Positions 1 through 8,219 of a DNA stretch of 64,000 bases are shown piece by piece. The first letter of the stretch is position 1; the number at the start of each line of letters is the position of its first letter. The position numbers were made by a program, and so were the translations under genes. The notes beneath the pieces were generated by a model that ran no database searches, was not told where the DNA came from, and saw nothing but the letters and a program-made list of their open reading frames with translations. Source of the DNA: Bacteroides thetaiotaomicron VPI-5482 (lineage in GTDB: Bacteria; Bacteroidota; Bacteroidia; Bacteroidales; Bacteroidaceae); contig NC_004663.1 of assembly GCF_000011065.1 (NCBI RefSeq), positions 868,001 through 932,000 of the forward strand, read 5' to 3'.

Positions 1-356
1 TCAAGAAAGATAAAAGACAGGATACCGAAAAAGAAAGAATTTGTGATACAGAGCATCAGCGTATGTGACAGAATCTCCGTAGCCCCTTTCATATCTTTCT
101 GTCCCAGGCGAATAGAAGCGATGGTAGAACCACCCGCCGAAACGAGTGTACAGAAAGCAACGACCAGATTCATCAGAGGAAAGCTCACCGCCAGTCCGGC
201 AATAGCCATCGCACCCACACCGTGACCGATGAAGATGCTGTCGATGATATTATAGATAGACGTGATTGTCATCCCGATGATAGCGGGAATGGAGTATTGC
301 AACAGTAGTTTACCGATGCTTTCTTTTCCTAATATGTGCGGATCGTTTTTGCTCAT
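1..356 (-). CDS. MATE-family efflux transporter, N-terminal part (cut by window edge)
   Basis: The start codon is at 356 on the minus strand and the gene runs off the left edge, so only about 118 residues are visible. The protein opens with a short polar stretch (MSKNDPHILGKESIGKLLLQ) followed by a hydrophobic helix containing SIPAIIGM and YNIIDSIFIGHGVG. This is the usual first-helix signature of MATE/NorM multidrug exporters. These are inner-membrane proteins with 12 helices that expel cationic compounds in exchange for Na+ or H+. The next helices (AIAGLAVSFPLMNL, ASIRLGQKD) also fit the family. The gene is divergent from the HAD phosphatase, and a minus-strand -7 box TACCTTTG lies at 410-417. 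The substrate cannot be read from the sequence. Confidence 0.85.
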   Translation of the reverse strand, partial: MSKNDPHILGKESIGKLLLQYSIPAIIGMTITSIYNIIDSIFIGHGVGAMAIAGLAVSFPLMNLVVAFCTLVSAGGSTIASIRLGQKDMKGATEILSHTLMLCITNSFFFGILSFIFL

Positions 357-507
357 GCGCTCGTATGGATTGTTGGATGAAAACGAATGTTACGTTTTTT
401 TAAGTGGGGCAAAGGTACGAATTATTTGCCTGATTCGATGATTATTCGGAACTTTGCACAATTCAATACACAAGGTTTAACGTTTTAGGTAAAAAGAAAG
501 ATTACGT

Positions 508-1155
508 ATGGATACAACAAAGACAATTGCGGCACTGTTCGATTTTGATGGTGTCATCATGGATACGGAAACACAGTACACTGTTTTCTGGGATGAACAA
601 GGGCGTAAATATCTGAATGAAGAAGACTTCGGCCGTCGTATCAAGGGACAGACGCTGACCCAGATTTACGAGAAATATTTCTCGGACCTCCCCGAAGCTC
701 AACAAGAGATTACGGCCGGACTCAATATTTATGAGAAAAGCATGTCCTATGAGTACATCCCCGGTGTAGAAGCTTTTATTGCCGATCTTCGTAAACACGG
801 AGCAAAAATAGCCGTTGTAACCAGCTCCAACGAAGAGAAGATGCAAAACGTCTATAACGCCCATCCCGAATTTAAAGGAATGGTAGACCGCATCCTGACC
901 GGAGAAATGTTTGCCCGTTCCAAACCCGCTCCCGACTGTTTCCTGCTCGGTATGGAAATATTCGGTGCTACTCCCGAAAACTCGTACGTGTTCGAAGACT
1001 CCTTCCACGGTCTGCAAGCCGGAATGACTTCCGGTGCCACCGTTATCGGTCTTGCCACTACCAATACAAGAGAGGCCATCACCGGAAAGGCACATTATAT
1101 AATAGATGACTTTTCGGAAATGACCTTTGAACACTTATTGGCTTTGCATCGTTAG
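508..1155 (+). CDS. HAD-superfamily phosphatase/phosphomutase, beta-PGM-like
   Basis: 215 residues, the usual length for subfamily IA HAD enzymes with an alpha-helical cap. Motif I is FDFDGVIMDTE at about residues 11-21, where the first Asp is the nucleophile and the second the general acid. Motif II is the Ser/Thr in VVTSSNEEK. Motif III is the Lys of RSKPAPDCF. Motif IV is VFEDSFHGLQAG. The SKPAPD/EDS.HGLQAG pair is typical of beta-phosphoglucomutase and sugar-phosphate phosphatases, so a small phosphorylated sugar is the likely substrate, but the exact one is not determined. The protein is cytoplasmic and the gene appears monocistronic: the next gene starts 180 bases on behind its own promoter. 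Confidence 0.85.
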   Translation: MDTTKTIAALFDFDGVIMDTETQYTVFWDEQGRKYLNEEDFGRRIKGQTLTQIYEKYFSDLPEAQQEITAGLNIYEKSMSYEYIPGVEAFIADLRKHGAKIAVVTSSNEEKMQNVYNAHPEFKGMVDRILTGEMFARSKPAPDCFLLGMEIFGATPENSYVFEDSFHGLQAGMTSGATVIGLATTNTREAITGKAHYIIDDFSEMTFEHLLALHR

Positions 1156-1240
1156 TTTTTTCTTGTTATCTTCTTGATTTGTCCTTTTGGCCGCCTTCTC
1201 ATTAACTTGGGGAGGTGTTTGAAAGGATTTTTTCTTTTTC

Positions 1241-1273
1241 TTTCTCACTTATGAAAGAAATGTTATAACTTTG
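1241..1273 (+). promoter_or_regulatory. Probable promoter of panB
   Basis: A Bacteroides-type -7 box TAACTTTG lies at 1266-1273. A degenerate -33 box TTTC is at 1241-1244, 21 bases upstream. The predicted start is near 1280, giving a leader of about 58 bases before the panB ATG at 1338. The -33 box departs from TTTG, so this is only a moderate call. Confidence 0.45.
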
Positions 1274-1337
1274 CCGCAATTTTTGATGGCGTTGACGCCT
1301 TATTTAATTTCTAGTTTTAATTTAAAATTTAAGAAAC

Positions 1338-2159
1338 ATGGCTGGTTATATATCAGATGACACAAGAAAGGTGACTACTCATCGCCTGGTTGAAATGAAG
1401 CAAAGAGGCGAAAGAATATCTATGCTTACTTCTTATGATTACACAATGGCACAGATCGTAGATGGTGCGGGAATGGACGTAATTTTGGTAGGCGACTCCG
1501 CTTCCAACGTGATGGCAGGTAACGTGACTACATTGCCTATAACTCTCGACCAGATGATTTATCACGCTAAATCAGTGGTACGTGGCGTAAAACGCGCTAT
1601 GGTTGTAGTCGATATGCCTTTCGGATCTTATCAGGGTAACGAAATGGAAGGTCTTGCTTCTGCCATCCGCATTATGAAGGAAAGCCATGCCGATGCTTTG
1701 AAACTGGAAGGTGGAGAAGAAATCATCGATACGGTGAAACGTATCATCAGCGCGGGTATTCCGGTGATGGGACACTTGGGACTGATGCCTCAGTCCATTA
1801 ATAAATACGGTACTTATACGGTACGTGCCAAAGATGACAGCGAAGCTGAAAAGCTGATTCGTGATGCTCATCTTCTCGAAGAGGCAGGCTGCTTTGCCAT
1901 CGTACTCGAAAAGATACCGGCTACTCTTGCAGAACGTGTGGCTTCCGAACTGACGATACCTATTATAGGTATTGGTGCCGGTGGTCATGTTGACGGACAA
2001 GTATTGGTCATTCAGGATATGCTTGGAATGAACAACGGATTCCGTCCGCGCTTCTTACGTCGTTATGCAGACCTGTATACGGTGATGACTGACGCTATCA
2101 GCCGTTACGTATCCGACGTGAAGAATTGCGACTTCCCTAACGAGAAGGAACAATATTAA
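1338..2159 (+). CDS. panB: 3-methyl-2-oxobutanoate hydroxymethyltransferase
   Basis: 273 residues, close to the family norm of about 265. PanB transfers a hydroxymethyl group from 5,10-methylene-THF to alpha-ketoisovalerate, the first committed step of pantothenate/CoA synthesis, as a cytoplasmic Mg-dependent TIM barrel. Metal-ligand regions are visible: Asp of ILVGDSASNV, Asp of VVDMPFGSYQ and Glu of LKLEGGEE. The family motifs MGHLGLMPQS, the catalytic Glu of IVLEKIPATL, and IGIGAGGHVDGQVLVIQD are all present. The start is supported by the upstream promoter. An MFS gene follows after 8 bases and is probably co-transcribed. The folate C1 donor links it to glyA and fhs further along. Confidence 0.97.
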   Translation: MAGYISDDTRKVTTHRLVEMKQRGERISMLTSYDYTMAQIVDGAGMDVILVGDSASNVMAGNVTTLPITLDQMIYHAKSVVRGVKRAMVVVDMPFGSYQGNEMEGLASAIRIMKESHADALKLEGGEEIIDTVKRIISAGIPVMGHLGLMPQSINKYGTYTVRAKDDSEAEKLIRDAHLLEEAGCFAIVLEKIPATLAERVASELTIPIIGIGAGGHVDGQVLVIQDMLGMNNGFRPRFLRRYADLYTVMTDAISRYVSDVKNCDFPNEKEQY

Positions 2160-2167
2160 AACAGTAT

Positions 2168-3325
2168 ATGGCAGTTAAATTGTGGACAGTTCATTTTATG
2201 CGGATATGCGTAGCTAATTTGCTGTTGTTTATCTCCCTGTATATCTTGTTTCCGGTACTTTCCGTTGAGATGGCAGACCGTCTCGGAGTACCGGTGGCAC
2301 AGACAGGAGTGATCTTTCTTTTTTTCACTTTAGGAATGTTCCTTATCGGTCCGTTCCATGCTTATCTCGTAGATGCTTATAAGCGTAAGTACGTATGTAT
2401 GTTCTCTTTTGCCACGATGGTGGCAGCAACGGCAGGATACGCCTTTGTGACGAACATCACGGAACTTATCTTGTTGAGCACCGTACAGGGACTGGCTTTC
2501 GGAATCGCTACCACCGCAGGAATCACACTTGCCATTGACATAACGAACGCTACACTTCGCAGTGCCGGAAATGTCAGTTTCTCCTGGATGGCACGTCTGG
2601 GGATGATTATAGGCATTGTTCTGGGTGTCTGGCTTTATCAGAGCTATTCCTTTAAAAATCTATTGTCTGTATCGGTGATTACCGGAGCAGCAGGTGTTTT
2701 GATGGTATCCGGAGTATATGTGCCTTTCCGTGCACCGATTGTGACCAGGCTTTATTCATTCGATCGCTTTTTGCTGTTGCGTGGATGGGTGCCTGCCATC
2801 AATATGATTCTGATCACCTTCGTTCCGGGATTGTTGATTCCGCTTGTACACCGTTTCCTTAACGATTCCGTATTGGGAAGCAGTGGAATCCCTATACCGT
2901 TCTTTGTCGGTACAGGCATCGGATATCTTGCCTCCCTGTTGCTGGCGCGTCTGTTTATTCTGAAAGAAAAAACTCTGCGGCTGGTGCTCGTCGGCATCAT
3001 ACTGGAGATTGTAGCCATCACTCTGCTGGCCTCCGGTTTCCCGGTAGGCGTACCTTCCATACTCTTGGGTTTGGGACTGGGGTTGGTGATGCCGGAATTT
3101 CTGGTCATGTTCGTGAAACTGTCACATCATTGTCAGCGGGGTACGGCAAATACCACTCATCTGTTGGCCAGCGAAGTCGGATTCGCATCCGGAATAGCTG
3201 TTGCGTGTTACTTCGATTTGGAAGCGGATAAGATGCTCTATACAGGACAGGTGGTAGCTGTGATTGCTTTGATTTTCTTTATACTGGTTACATATCCATA
3301 TTATAAGAGAAAGAAAGTGAGATAA
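2168..3325 (+). CDS. MFS transporter
   Basis: 385 residues with about 12 hydrophobic segments, the size of a standard major facilitator. The loop after helix 2 (FHAYLVDAYKRKYV) resembles the GxxxDrxGrr motif A in relaxed form. The N-terminal half contains the small-residue-rich helix GLAFGIATTAGITLAIDIT. It starts 8 bases after panB, so the two are likely one transcript. That hints at transport of a pantothenate-pathway compound, but this is inference from position only. Family relatives are annotated broadly as sugar or drug transporters. A bidirectional terminator hairpin follows at 3368-3413. Confidence 0.8.
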   Translation: MAVKLWTVHFMRICVANLLLFISLYILFPVLSVEMADRLGVPVAQTGVIFLFFTLGMFLIGPFHAYLVDAYKRKYVCMFSFATMVAATAGYAFVTNITELILLSTVQGLAFGIATTAGITLAIDITNATLRSAGNVSFSWMARLGMIIGIVLGVWLYQSYSFKNLLSVSVITGAAGVLMVSGVYVPFRAPIVTRLYSFDRFLLLRGWVPAINMILITFVPGLLIPLVHRFLNDSVLGSSGIPIPFFVGTGIGYLASLLLARLFILKEKTLRLVLVGIILEIVAITLLASGFPVGVPSILLGLGLGLVMPEFLVMFVKLSHHCQRGTANTTHLLASEVGFASGIAVACYFDLEADKMLYTGQVVAVIALIFFILVTYPYYKRKKVR

Positions 3326-3367
3326 ATCGTTTCGCACTATTTCCGTGACATGATTGTCTATCATAAA

Positions 3368-3413
3368 TAAAAAGACTGGCGTTATCCTGACGGAGATAAT
3401 GCCAGTCTTTTTA
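3368..3413. terminator. Bidirectional intrinsic terminator
   Basis: A 16-bp stem (AAAGACTGGCGTTATC paired with GATAATGCCAGTCTTT, one G-U/A-C position) with an 8-base loop has an A-run on the left and a T-run on the right. It sits between convergent genes (MFS carrier on +, RelA/SpoT homologue on -) and can end both transcripts. Confidence 0.8.
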
Positions 3414-3453
3414 TTAAAGACCTGTCAACAGATTTGTTGTTAGCATAGAGTGC

Positions 3454-5676
3454 TTAGTTTCTGCTTACCTGTTTAACTCCCTTCACTGTCCGCAGCTTTT
3501 TGATCAGCGCTTCCAGTCGTCCGGTATCACCCACCATGACCGTAAGCGTTCCGGAGAATAGTCCGTCGTTAGAATTGATTCCGATGGACCGCAGACTGAT
3601 TCCATTCTCTTTGGAAATGATGGAAGTAATATTGGTAACAATGCCGATATCATCATGACCTACTACGCGCAGCGTAATAGGATACTGCGTACCGACTGAC
3701 TTGCCAGCCCAACGCGCTTTAACAATCCGGTATCCGAACCGTTCGCGCATCTGATTGGCATTCGGACAGTCTGCCCGGTGAATCTTGATACCTCCGCTCA
3801 CGGTTACAAATCCGAATACATCATCCCCATAGATCGGGTTACAGCATTTGGCCAGTTTAAATTCCAGTCCTTTCAGATTCTGATCAATGACCAGTACATC
3901 CTCTTTTGAACTAGGTTCTTCCTGAGTTGCCTGCAAATTATATCCTTCGGCACTGCGATACACAATCTCATCGTGCGTGTCATTGTCCCGTCTCTGCTGT
4001 TCAAGGTATTTGTCCAGAATGTCGTTGACATCCAATGTCTCGTCAGCAATCTTCTGATAAAACTCTGTCACATTTTTAAAGCCCAGCCGCTTGATCAGGC
4101 GCATCATGGTGGCTTCGTCATACTCCATCTTCCGGTTCTTGAACTTCCGTTCCAGTGTCTCTTTGGCGAAATCGTGCTGGCGTGCTACCATCTCTTTGAG
4201 TGCCTGCCGTATCTTGGTGCGGGCTTTGGAAGTCGTCACGATGTTGAGCCAGTCCTGTTTGGGAGTCTGGGTATTCGACGTCATGATTTCTACCTGATCA
4301 CCGCTGTTCAGTTTCTGTTTGAGCTGTACATTTTTGCCGTTTACTTTCGCACCGATACACTTGCATCCCAGTTTGCTATGGATGTGGAATGCGAAATCGA
4401 GCACAGTAGCTCCTTTGGCAAGTTTGAATAAGTCTCCTTTAGGCGTGAATACAAATACCTCATCCTCGTAAAGGTCCATCTTGAACTGATCCATCACTTT
4501 CAGTGAGTCGTTATCCGCATTTTCAAGCGCTTCACGTACCGAAGTCAGCCATTCGTCCAGTCCTGTTTCCCCTTTGATACCTTTGTATCTCCAGTGTGCG
4601 GCGAGTCCCCGTTCAGCGATCTCGTCCATCCGGCGGGTACGGATCTGTACTTCCACCCATCTTCCTTCCGGGCCCATCACGGTAATGTGCAACGATTCAT
4701 AACCGTTGCTCTTTGGAATCGAGAGCCAGTCCCGCAGACGTTTCGGGTTCGGCTGATACATATCCGTTACGATAGAATAGACCTGCCAGCATTCCTGCTT
4801 TTCTTTGGCCGGGTCCGGTTCGGAATCCAGAATGATACGGATAGCGAACAAGTCATAGATACCTTCAAACGGAGTCTTCTGCTTCTGAATCTTATTCCAG
4901 ATGGAATGGATGGATTTGGTACGTCCCTTGATGTCGAACTTCAGTCCGGCTTCCTTTACCTTCTTCTGGATAGGATCGATGAAAGAAGCGATATACTTGT
5001 CGCGGGATGCTTTCGTCTCGTTGAGCTTCTCCTTTATAAAGTAGTAGGTTTCCCGCTGCGTATATTTCAGCGACAAGTCTTCCAATTCCGATTTCAGCTT
5101 GTAAAGTCCCAGTTTGTGGGCCAGCGGAGCATATAGGTAAGCAGCTTCGTTCGCTACTTTCACCCGGTCTTCCTCGTTGCCTGTATCCTTGATTTGGCGC
5201 ATGATGTTCACACGGTCTGCGATCATAATCAGGATGACGCGCATATCTTCGGCAAAAGAGAGCAGGAGATTGCGGAAATTCTCCGATTCTATCGCCGGAC
5301 TTTTGGAGTACAGTTCGTTTGTTTTCACCAGTCCTTTGATGATACTGCCTACATCTTCGCCATATTCGGCATTCACTTCTTCGATAGACAGGATATGTGC
5401 CTTCACTATTTCGTGAAGCATGATGCCGACCAGACACGAACCTTTCATGCCAATTTCTTCGGCTACGATAACTGCCGTTTGTAAATCTCTGATGACGGGA
5501 TTCATCCCGAAGTTATTGCGTTGCAGCCCGTTACACTGGGCGGCTTTGATAAGATGTTTCTTTAATTTTTGGCAATCCCTCCAGAAAATCGTATCTCCGG
5601 CAGATTGCAACAGATGCCTGTAGAGTGAAAAAAGCTCCTTCTTTTCCTCTGATGTAAAAAAGTCGTCCATATTCAA
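3454..5676 (-). CDS. RelA/SpoT homologue, (p)ppGpp synthetase with degenerate hydrolase domain
   Basis: 740 residues in long-RSH order: HD-like region (about 45-160), synthetase (about 240-360), TGS (about 405-468), Cys-containing zinc-finger region (LAKCCNPIYGD), and ACT (about 665-740). The synthetase is well preserved: GRTKSIHSIWNK, PKSNGYESLHITV, VEVQIRTRRMDEIAERG, and a basic RLRD at 313-316 where bifunctional enzymes have RxKD. The hydrolase site is eroded. The metal HD of the family reads HE (88-89), the ED pair reads KA (92-93), the upstream His position reads Arg (about 63), and the late Asn of the ADRLHNM motif is replaced (ADRVNIM). I infer a synthetase-only alarmone enzyme acting at the ribosome, with degradation done by another RSH elsewhere in the genome. 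The gene is transcribed alone. Confidence 0.92.
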   Translation of the reverse strand: MNMDDFFTSEEKKELFSLYRHLLQSAGDTIFWRDCQKLKKHLIKAAQCNGLQRNNFGMNPVIRDLQTAVIVAEEIGMKGSCLVGIMLHEIVKAHILSIEEVNAEYGEDVGSIIKGLVKTNELYSKSPAIESENFRNLLLSFAEDMRVILIMIADRVNIMRQIKDTGNEEDRVKVANEAAYLYAPLAHKLGLYKLKSELEDLSLKYTQRETYYFIKEKLNETKASRDKYIASFIDPIQKKVKEAGLKFDIKGRTKSIHSIWNKIQKQKTPFEGIYDLFAIRIILDSEPDPAKEKQECWQVYSIVTDMYQPNPKRLRDWLSIPKSNGYESLHITVMGPEGRWVEVQIRTRRMDEIAERGLAAHWRYKGIKGETGLDEWLTSVREALENADNDSLKVMDQFKMDLYEDEVFVFTPKGDLFKLAKGATVLDFAFHIHSKLGCKCIGAKVNGKNVQLKQKLNSGDQVEIMTSNTQTPKQDWLNIVTTSKARTKIRQALKEMVARQHDFAKETLERKFKNRKMEYDEATMMRLIKRLGFKNVTEFYQKIADETLDVNDILDKYLEQQRRDNDTHDEIVYRSAEGYNLQATQEEPSSKEDVLVIDQNLKGLEFKLAKCCNPIYGDDVFGFVTVSGGIKIHRADCPNANQMRERFGYRIVKARWAGKSVGTQYPITLRVVGHDDIGIVTNITSIISKENGISLRSIGINSNDGLFSGTLTVMVGDTGRLEALIKKLRTVKGVKQVSRN

Positions 5677-5776
5677 TCTTGTTAATTCGACGTAAAATTA
5701 GTTTTTTTCCCGGTTATTCGGCAAGAAGTAAATAACATTTTGTATTTTTGGGCATCAATTAATAAAAATAGATATT

Positions 5777-7294
5777 ATGATAACGACACAGGACAAAGAG
5801 TTGCTTGCCAAGAAAGGCATCACGGAGGCGCAGATAGCAGAACAGCTGGCTTGCTTCCAGACGGGTTTTCCTTATTTGAAACTGGACGCTGCCGCTTCCA
5901 TAGAAAAAGGCATATTGGCTCCTGACGCAGAAGAAAAGAACGCATATCTGGCTGCATGGGATGCTTATAAGAATACGGATAAAATCATCGTGAAGTTTGT
6001 TCCTGCTTCGGGCGCTGCCAGTCGTATGTTCAAGAATCTGTTCGAGTTTCTGTCCGCAGAGTATGACAAACCTACTACAAAGTTTGAGCAGGCATTCTTC
6101 GACGGAATCAAGGATTTTGCTTTCTATGACGACTTGAATGTAGCTTGTCAGCGTACAGCCGGAAAAGATATTCCGGGGCTGATGGAAGAAGGTAATTACA
6201 AAGCCGTAGTAGCTGCCCTTCTCGAAACTGCCGGACTCAACTACGGAGCACTTCCGAAAGGTCTGCTCAAATTCCATAAATATCCCGAAGGTTCACGTAC
6301 TCCACTGGAAGAACATCTTGCCGAAGGCGCTATGTATGCAGCCGGAAAAAGTGGTAAAGTCAACGTACACTTCACTGTCTCTACCGAACATCGCGAACTC
6401 TTCAAGAAACTGGTGGAAGAGAAAGCCGAAGCATTCGGCAAACGTTACGGAGTAGACTATTACATCACCTTCTCCGAACAGAAACCAAATACCGACACCA
6501 TCGCTGCCGATATGGACAACCAGCCGTTCCGAGACAATGGTAAACTCCTGTTCCGTCCGGGTGGGCACGGTGCACTGATCGAGAACCTGAACGATCTCGA
6601 CGCTGATATTATCTTCATCAAGAATATCGACAACGTAGTACCCGATAAACTGAAAGCCGACACCGTTACTTATAAAAAACTGATTGCCGGCGTACTCGTG
6701 TCCTTGCAGAAAAAGGCATTCGAATACCTCGAACTGCTCGACAGCGGAAAGTATACGCACGAGCAAATCATGGAAATTCTCCAATTCCTGCAAAAACAAC
6801 TTTTCTGCAAGAATCCCGAAACGAAGAACCTCGAAGATGCCGAACTGGTGATCTACCTGAAGAACAAACTGAACCGTCCGATGCGTGTATGCGGTATGGT
6901 GAAGAATGTAGGTGAGCCGGGTGGCGGTCCGTTCCTTGCTTATAACAGTGACGGAACTATCTCACTGCAAATCCTCGAAAGCTCTCAGATCGACATGAAC
7001 GATCCTGCCAAAAAGGAAATGTTCGAAAAGGGTACGCACTTCAATCCGGTAGACTTGGTTTGTGCCGTACGCGATTATAAAGGTCACAAGTTCGACCTGG
7101 TGAAATATGTAGATAAGGCGACCGGCTTCATTTCTTATAAATCAAAGAACGGAAAAGACCTGAAAGCGCTTGAACTTCCCGGCTTATGGAATGGTGCGAT
7201 GAGCGACTGGAACACAGTATTCGTAGAAGTTCCTCTTACCACTTTCAATCCGGTGAAAACGGTGAACGACCTGTTGCGCGAGCAGCATCAGTAG
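5777..7294 (+). CDS. DUF4301 family protein, possible UDP-sugar pyrophosphorylase-like nucleotidyltransferase
   Basis: 505 residues, cytoplasmic, no signal peptide or membrane segment. It matches what I know as DUF4301, a Bacteroidetes family without assigned function. Three motifs recall the UDPGP/UAP nucleotidyltransferase fold. An early glycine/small-residue loop VPASGAASRMFK (about 75-86) sits where pyrophosphorylases have the G-rich nucleotide loop. A central RPGGHGALIE followed by IFIKNIDNVVP (about 258-285) resembles the family's PPGHGD...FVxNxDN. A late VPLTTFNPVKTV (about 487-498) resembles the EFxPxKN loop. The resemblance is by eye only. The gene is single, divergent from the RelA/SpoT gene, with a -7 box TATTTTTG at 5743-5750. 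Confidence 0.8.
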   Translation: MITTQDKELLAKKGITEAQIAEQLACFQTGFPYLKLDAAASIEKGILAPDAEEKNAYLAAWDAYKNTDKIIVKFVPASGAASRMFKNLFEFLSAEYDKPTTKFEQAFFDGIKDFAFYDDLNVACQRTAGKDIPGLMEEGNYKAVVAALLETAGLNYGALPKGLLKFHKYPEGSRTPLEEHLAEGAMYAAGKSGKVNVHFTVSTEHRELFKKLVEEKAEAFGKRYGVDYYITFSEQKPNTDTIAADMDNQPFRDNGKLLFRPGGHGALIENLNDLDADIIFIKNIDNVVPDKLKADTVTYKKLIAGVLVSLQKKAFEYLELLDSGKYTHEQIMEILQFLQKQLFCKNPETKNLEDAELVIYLKNKLNRPMRVCGMVKNVGEPGGGPFLAYNSDGTISLQILESSQIDMNDPAKKEMFEKGTHFNPVDLVCAVRDYKGHKFDLVKYVDKATGFISYKSKNGKDLKALELPGLWNGAMSDWNTVFVEVPLTTFNPVKTVNDLLREQHQ

Positions 7295-7419
7295 GATTTA
7301 AAACAAGATTGGGTCCAGTCTGTCATTCTTCCTCCTCCGCGGTCGTCCGAATGGCAGATACAGACAAATGTCTCTCCCGATCATTATAATTACTAATTAA
7401 GTAAAAGCAAAATCTGAGA

Positions 7420-7531
7420 GGCTGACTAAAAAGTCAGTACTATCTTAAATCTCCTCCTTCCCGAAGGAGGAGATTTAAGATACTGCCGACTTTTAGTCAG
7501 CCCTAGTGTAGATACAACCGACTTTTTAGTC
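7420..7531 (+). promoter_or_regulatory. Large hairpin with alternative pairing arms ahead of the CAT-family gene
   Basis: The core is a perfect 20-bp inverted repeat (7441-7460 with 7463-7482) joined by CC. The stem continues imperfectly outward to 7420 and 7502. The outer-left segment GACTAAAAAGTC (7424-7435) can pair with GACTTTTAGTC at 7488-7498 or, exactly, with GACTTTTTAGTC at 7520-7531. The second arm ends 28 bases before the next start codon. It may end transcription from the DUF4301 gene, or act as an attenuator-like switch on the downstream gene. No strong T-run follows the core stem. Confidence 0.55.
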
Positions 7532-7559
7532 ACTACTTATAATAAAAAGAGTATTTAGG

Positions 7560-8183
7560 ATGAATCAGATAGAAAAGATCATTGACATTGCAACATGGAA
7601 CAGAAAAGAGCATTTTGAACATTTCAGCGCATTCGATGATCCCTTTTTCGGAGTGACAGTCCATGTAGACTGTACCCGTTCTTATCAGGAGGCTAAAGAC
7701 AAAGGCGTCTCCTTTTCTCTTTTACTATTACATCGTATCATCACTGCCGCAAGCAAAGTCGAGGAATTCCGTTACCGCATCGAGGGCGACAAGGTAGTCT
7801 GCTATGACAGTCTTCTTCCCGAAGCGACAGTAGGGCGTGCCGATCATACTTTTTCTTTTGCTGCCTTTGAGTACGATCCCGATGAGCTCACTTTTATCCG
7901 TAAGGCGAAAACCGAAATGGAGCGGCTGCAAGCCACCACCGGACTGAACAAAGGAGGAACTTTCCATCCCAACGCCATTCACTATTCGGCTGTCCCATGG
8001 CTGGCCTTTACAGATATGAAACACCCTTCGAACATGCGTTCGGGCGATAGCGTCCCCAAAATATCCACCGGAAAATACTTTCGGGAAGGAGAGAAGCTGA
8101 TGCTCCCCATTTCCGTCACTTGTCATCACGGACTGATGGATGGTTATCATGTTGCCAAGTTTATTGAGACCCTTGATTTATGA
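7560..8183 (+). CDS. Chloramphenicol acetyltransferase-family protein (CAT fold)
   Basis: 207 residues, the size of a CAT trimer subunit. The catalytic signature HHGLMDGYHVAKF, with the active His in HHxxxDG, is near the C-terminus. The N-terminal half has the usual STREXXF-like pattern (WNRKEHFEHFSAFDDPFFGVTV) and FSLLLLHRIITAA. CAT enzymes acetylate the 3-hydroxyl of chloramphenicol with acetyl-CoA. Many chromosomal members in Bacteroides have no proven drug activity, so resistance should not be assumed. The gene lies between a large hairpin and a PagL-like gene that starts 36 bases after its stop, so the two may be co-transcribed. Confidence 0.88.
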   Translation: MNQIEKIIDIATWNRKEHFEHFSAFDDPFFGVTVHVDCTRSYQEAKDKGVSFSLLLLHRIITAASKVEEFRYRIEGDKVVCYDSLLPEATVGRADHTFSFAAFEYDPDELTFIRKAKTEMERLQATTGLNKGGTFHPNAIHYSAVPWLAFTDMKHPSNMRSGDSVPKISTGKYFREGEKLMLPISVTCHHGLMDGYHVAKFIETLDL

Positions 8184-8219
8184 AACCGTCAGGATCTGGA
8201 GACTAACAATGACGGCACT

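Noticed and set aside
502..1134. Long open frame antisense to the HAD phosphatase gene
   Set aside because: Shadow of the real gene in the opposite strand; the plus-strand product has all HAD motifs.
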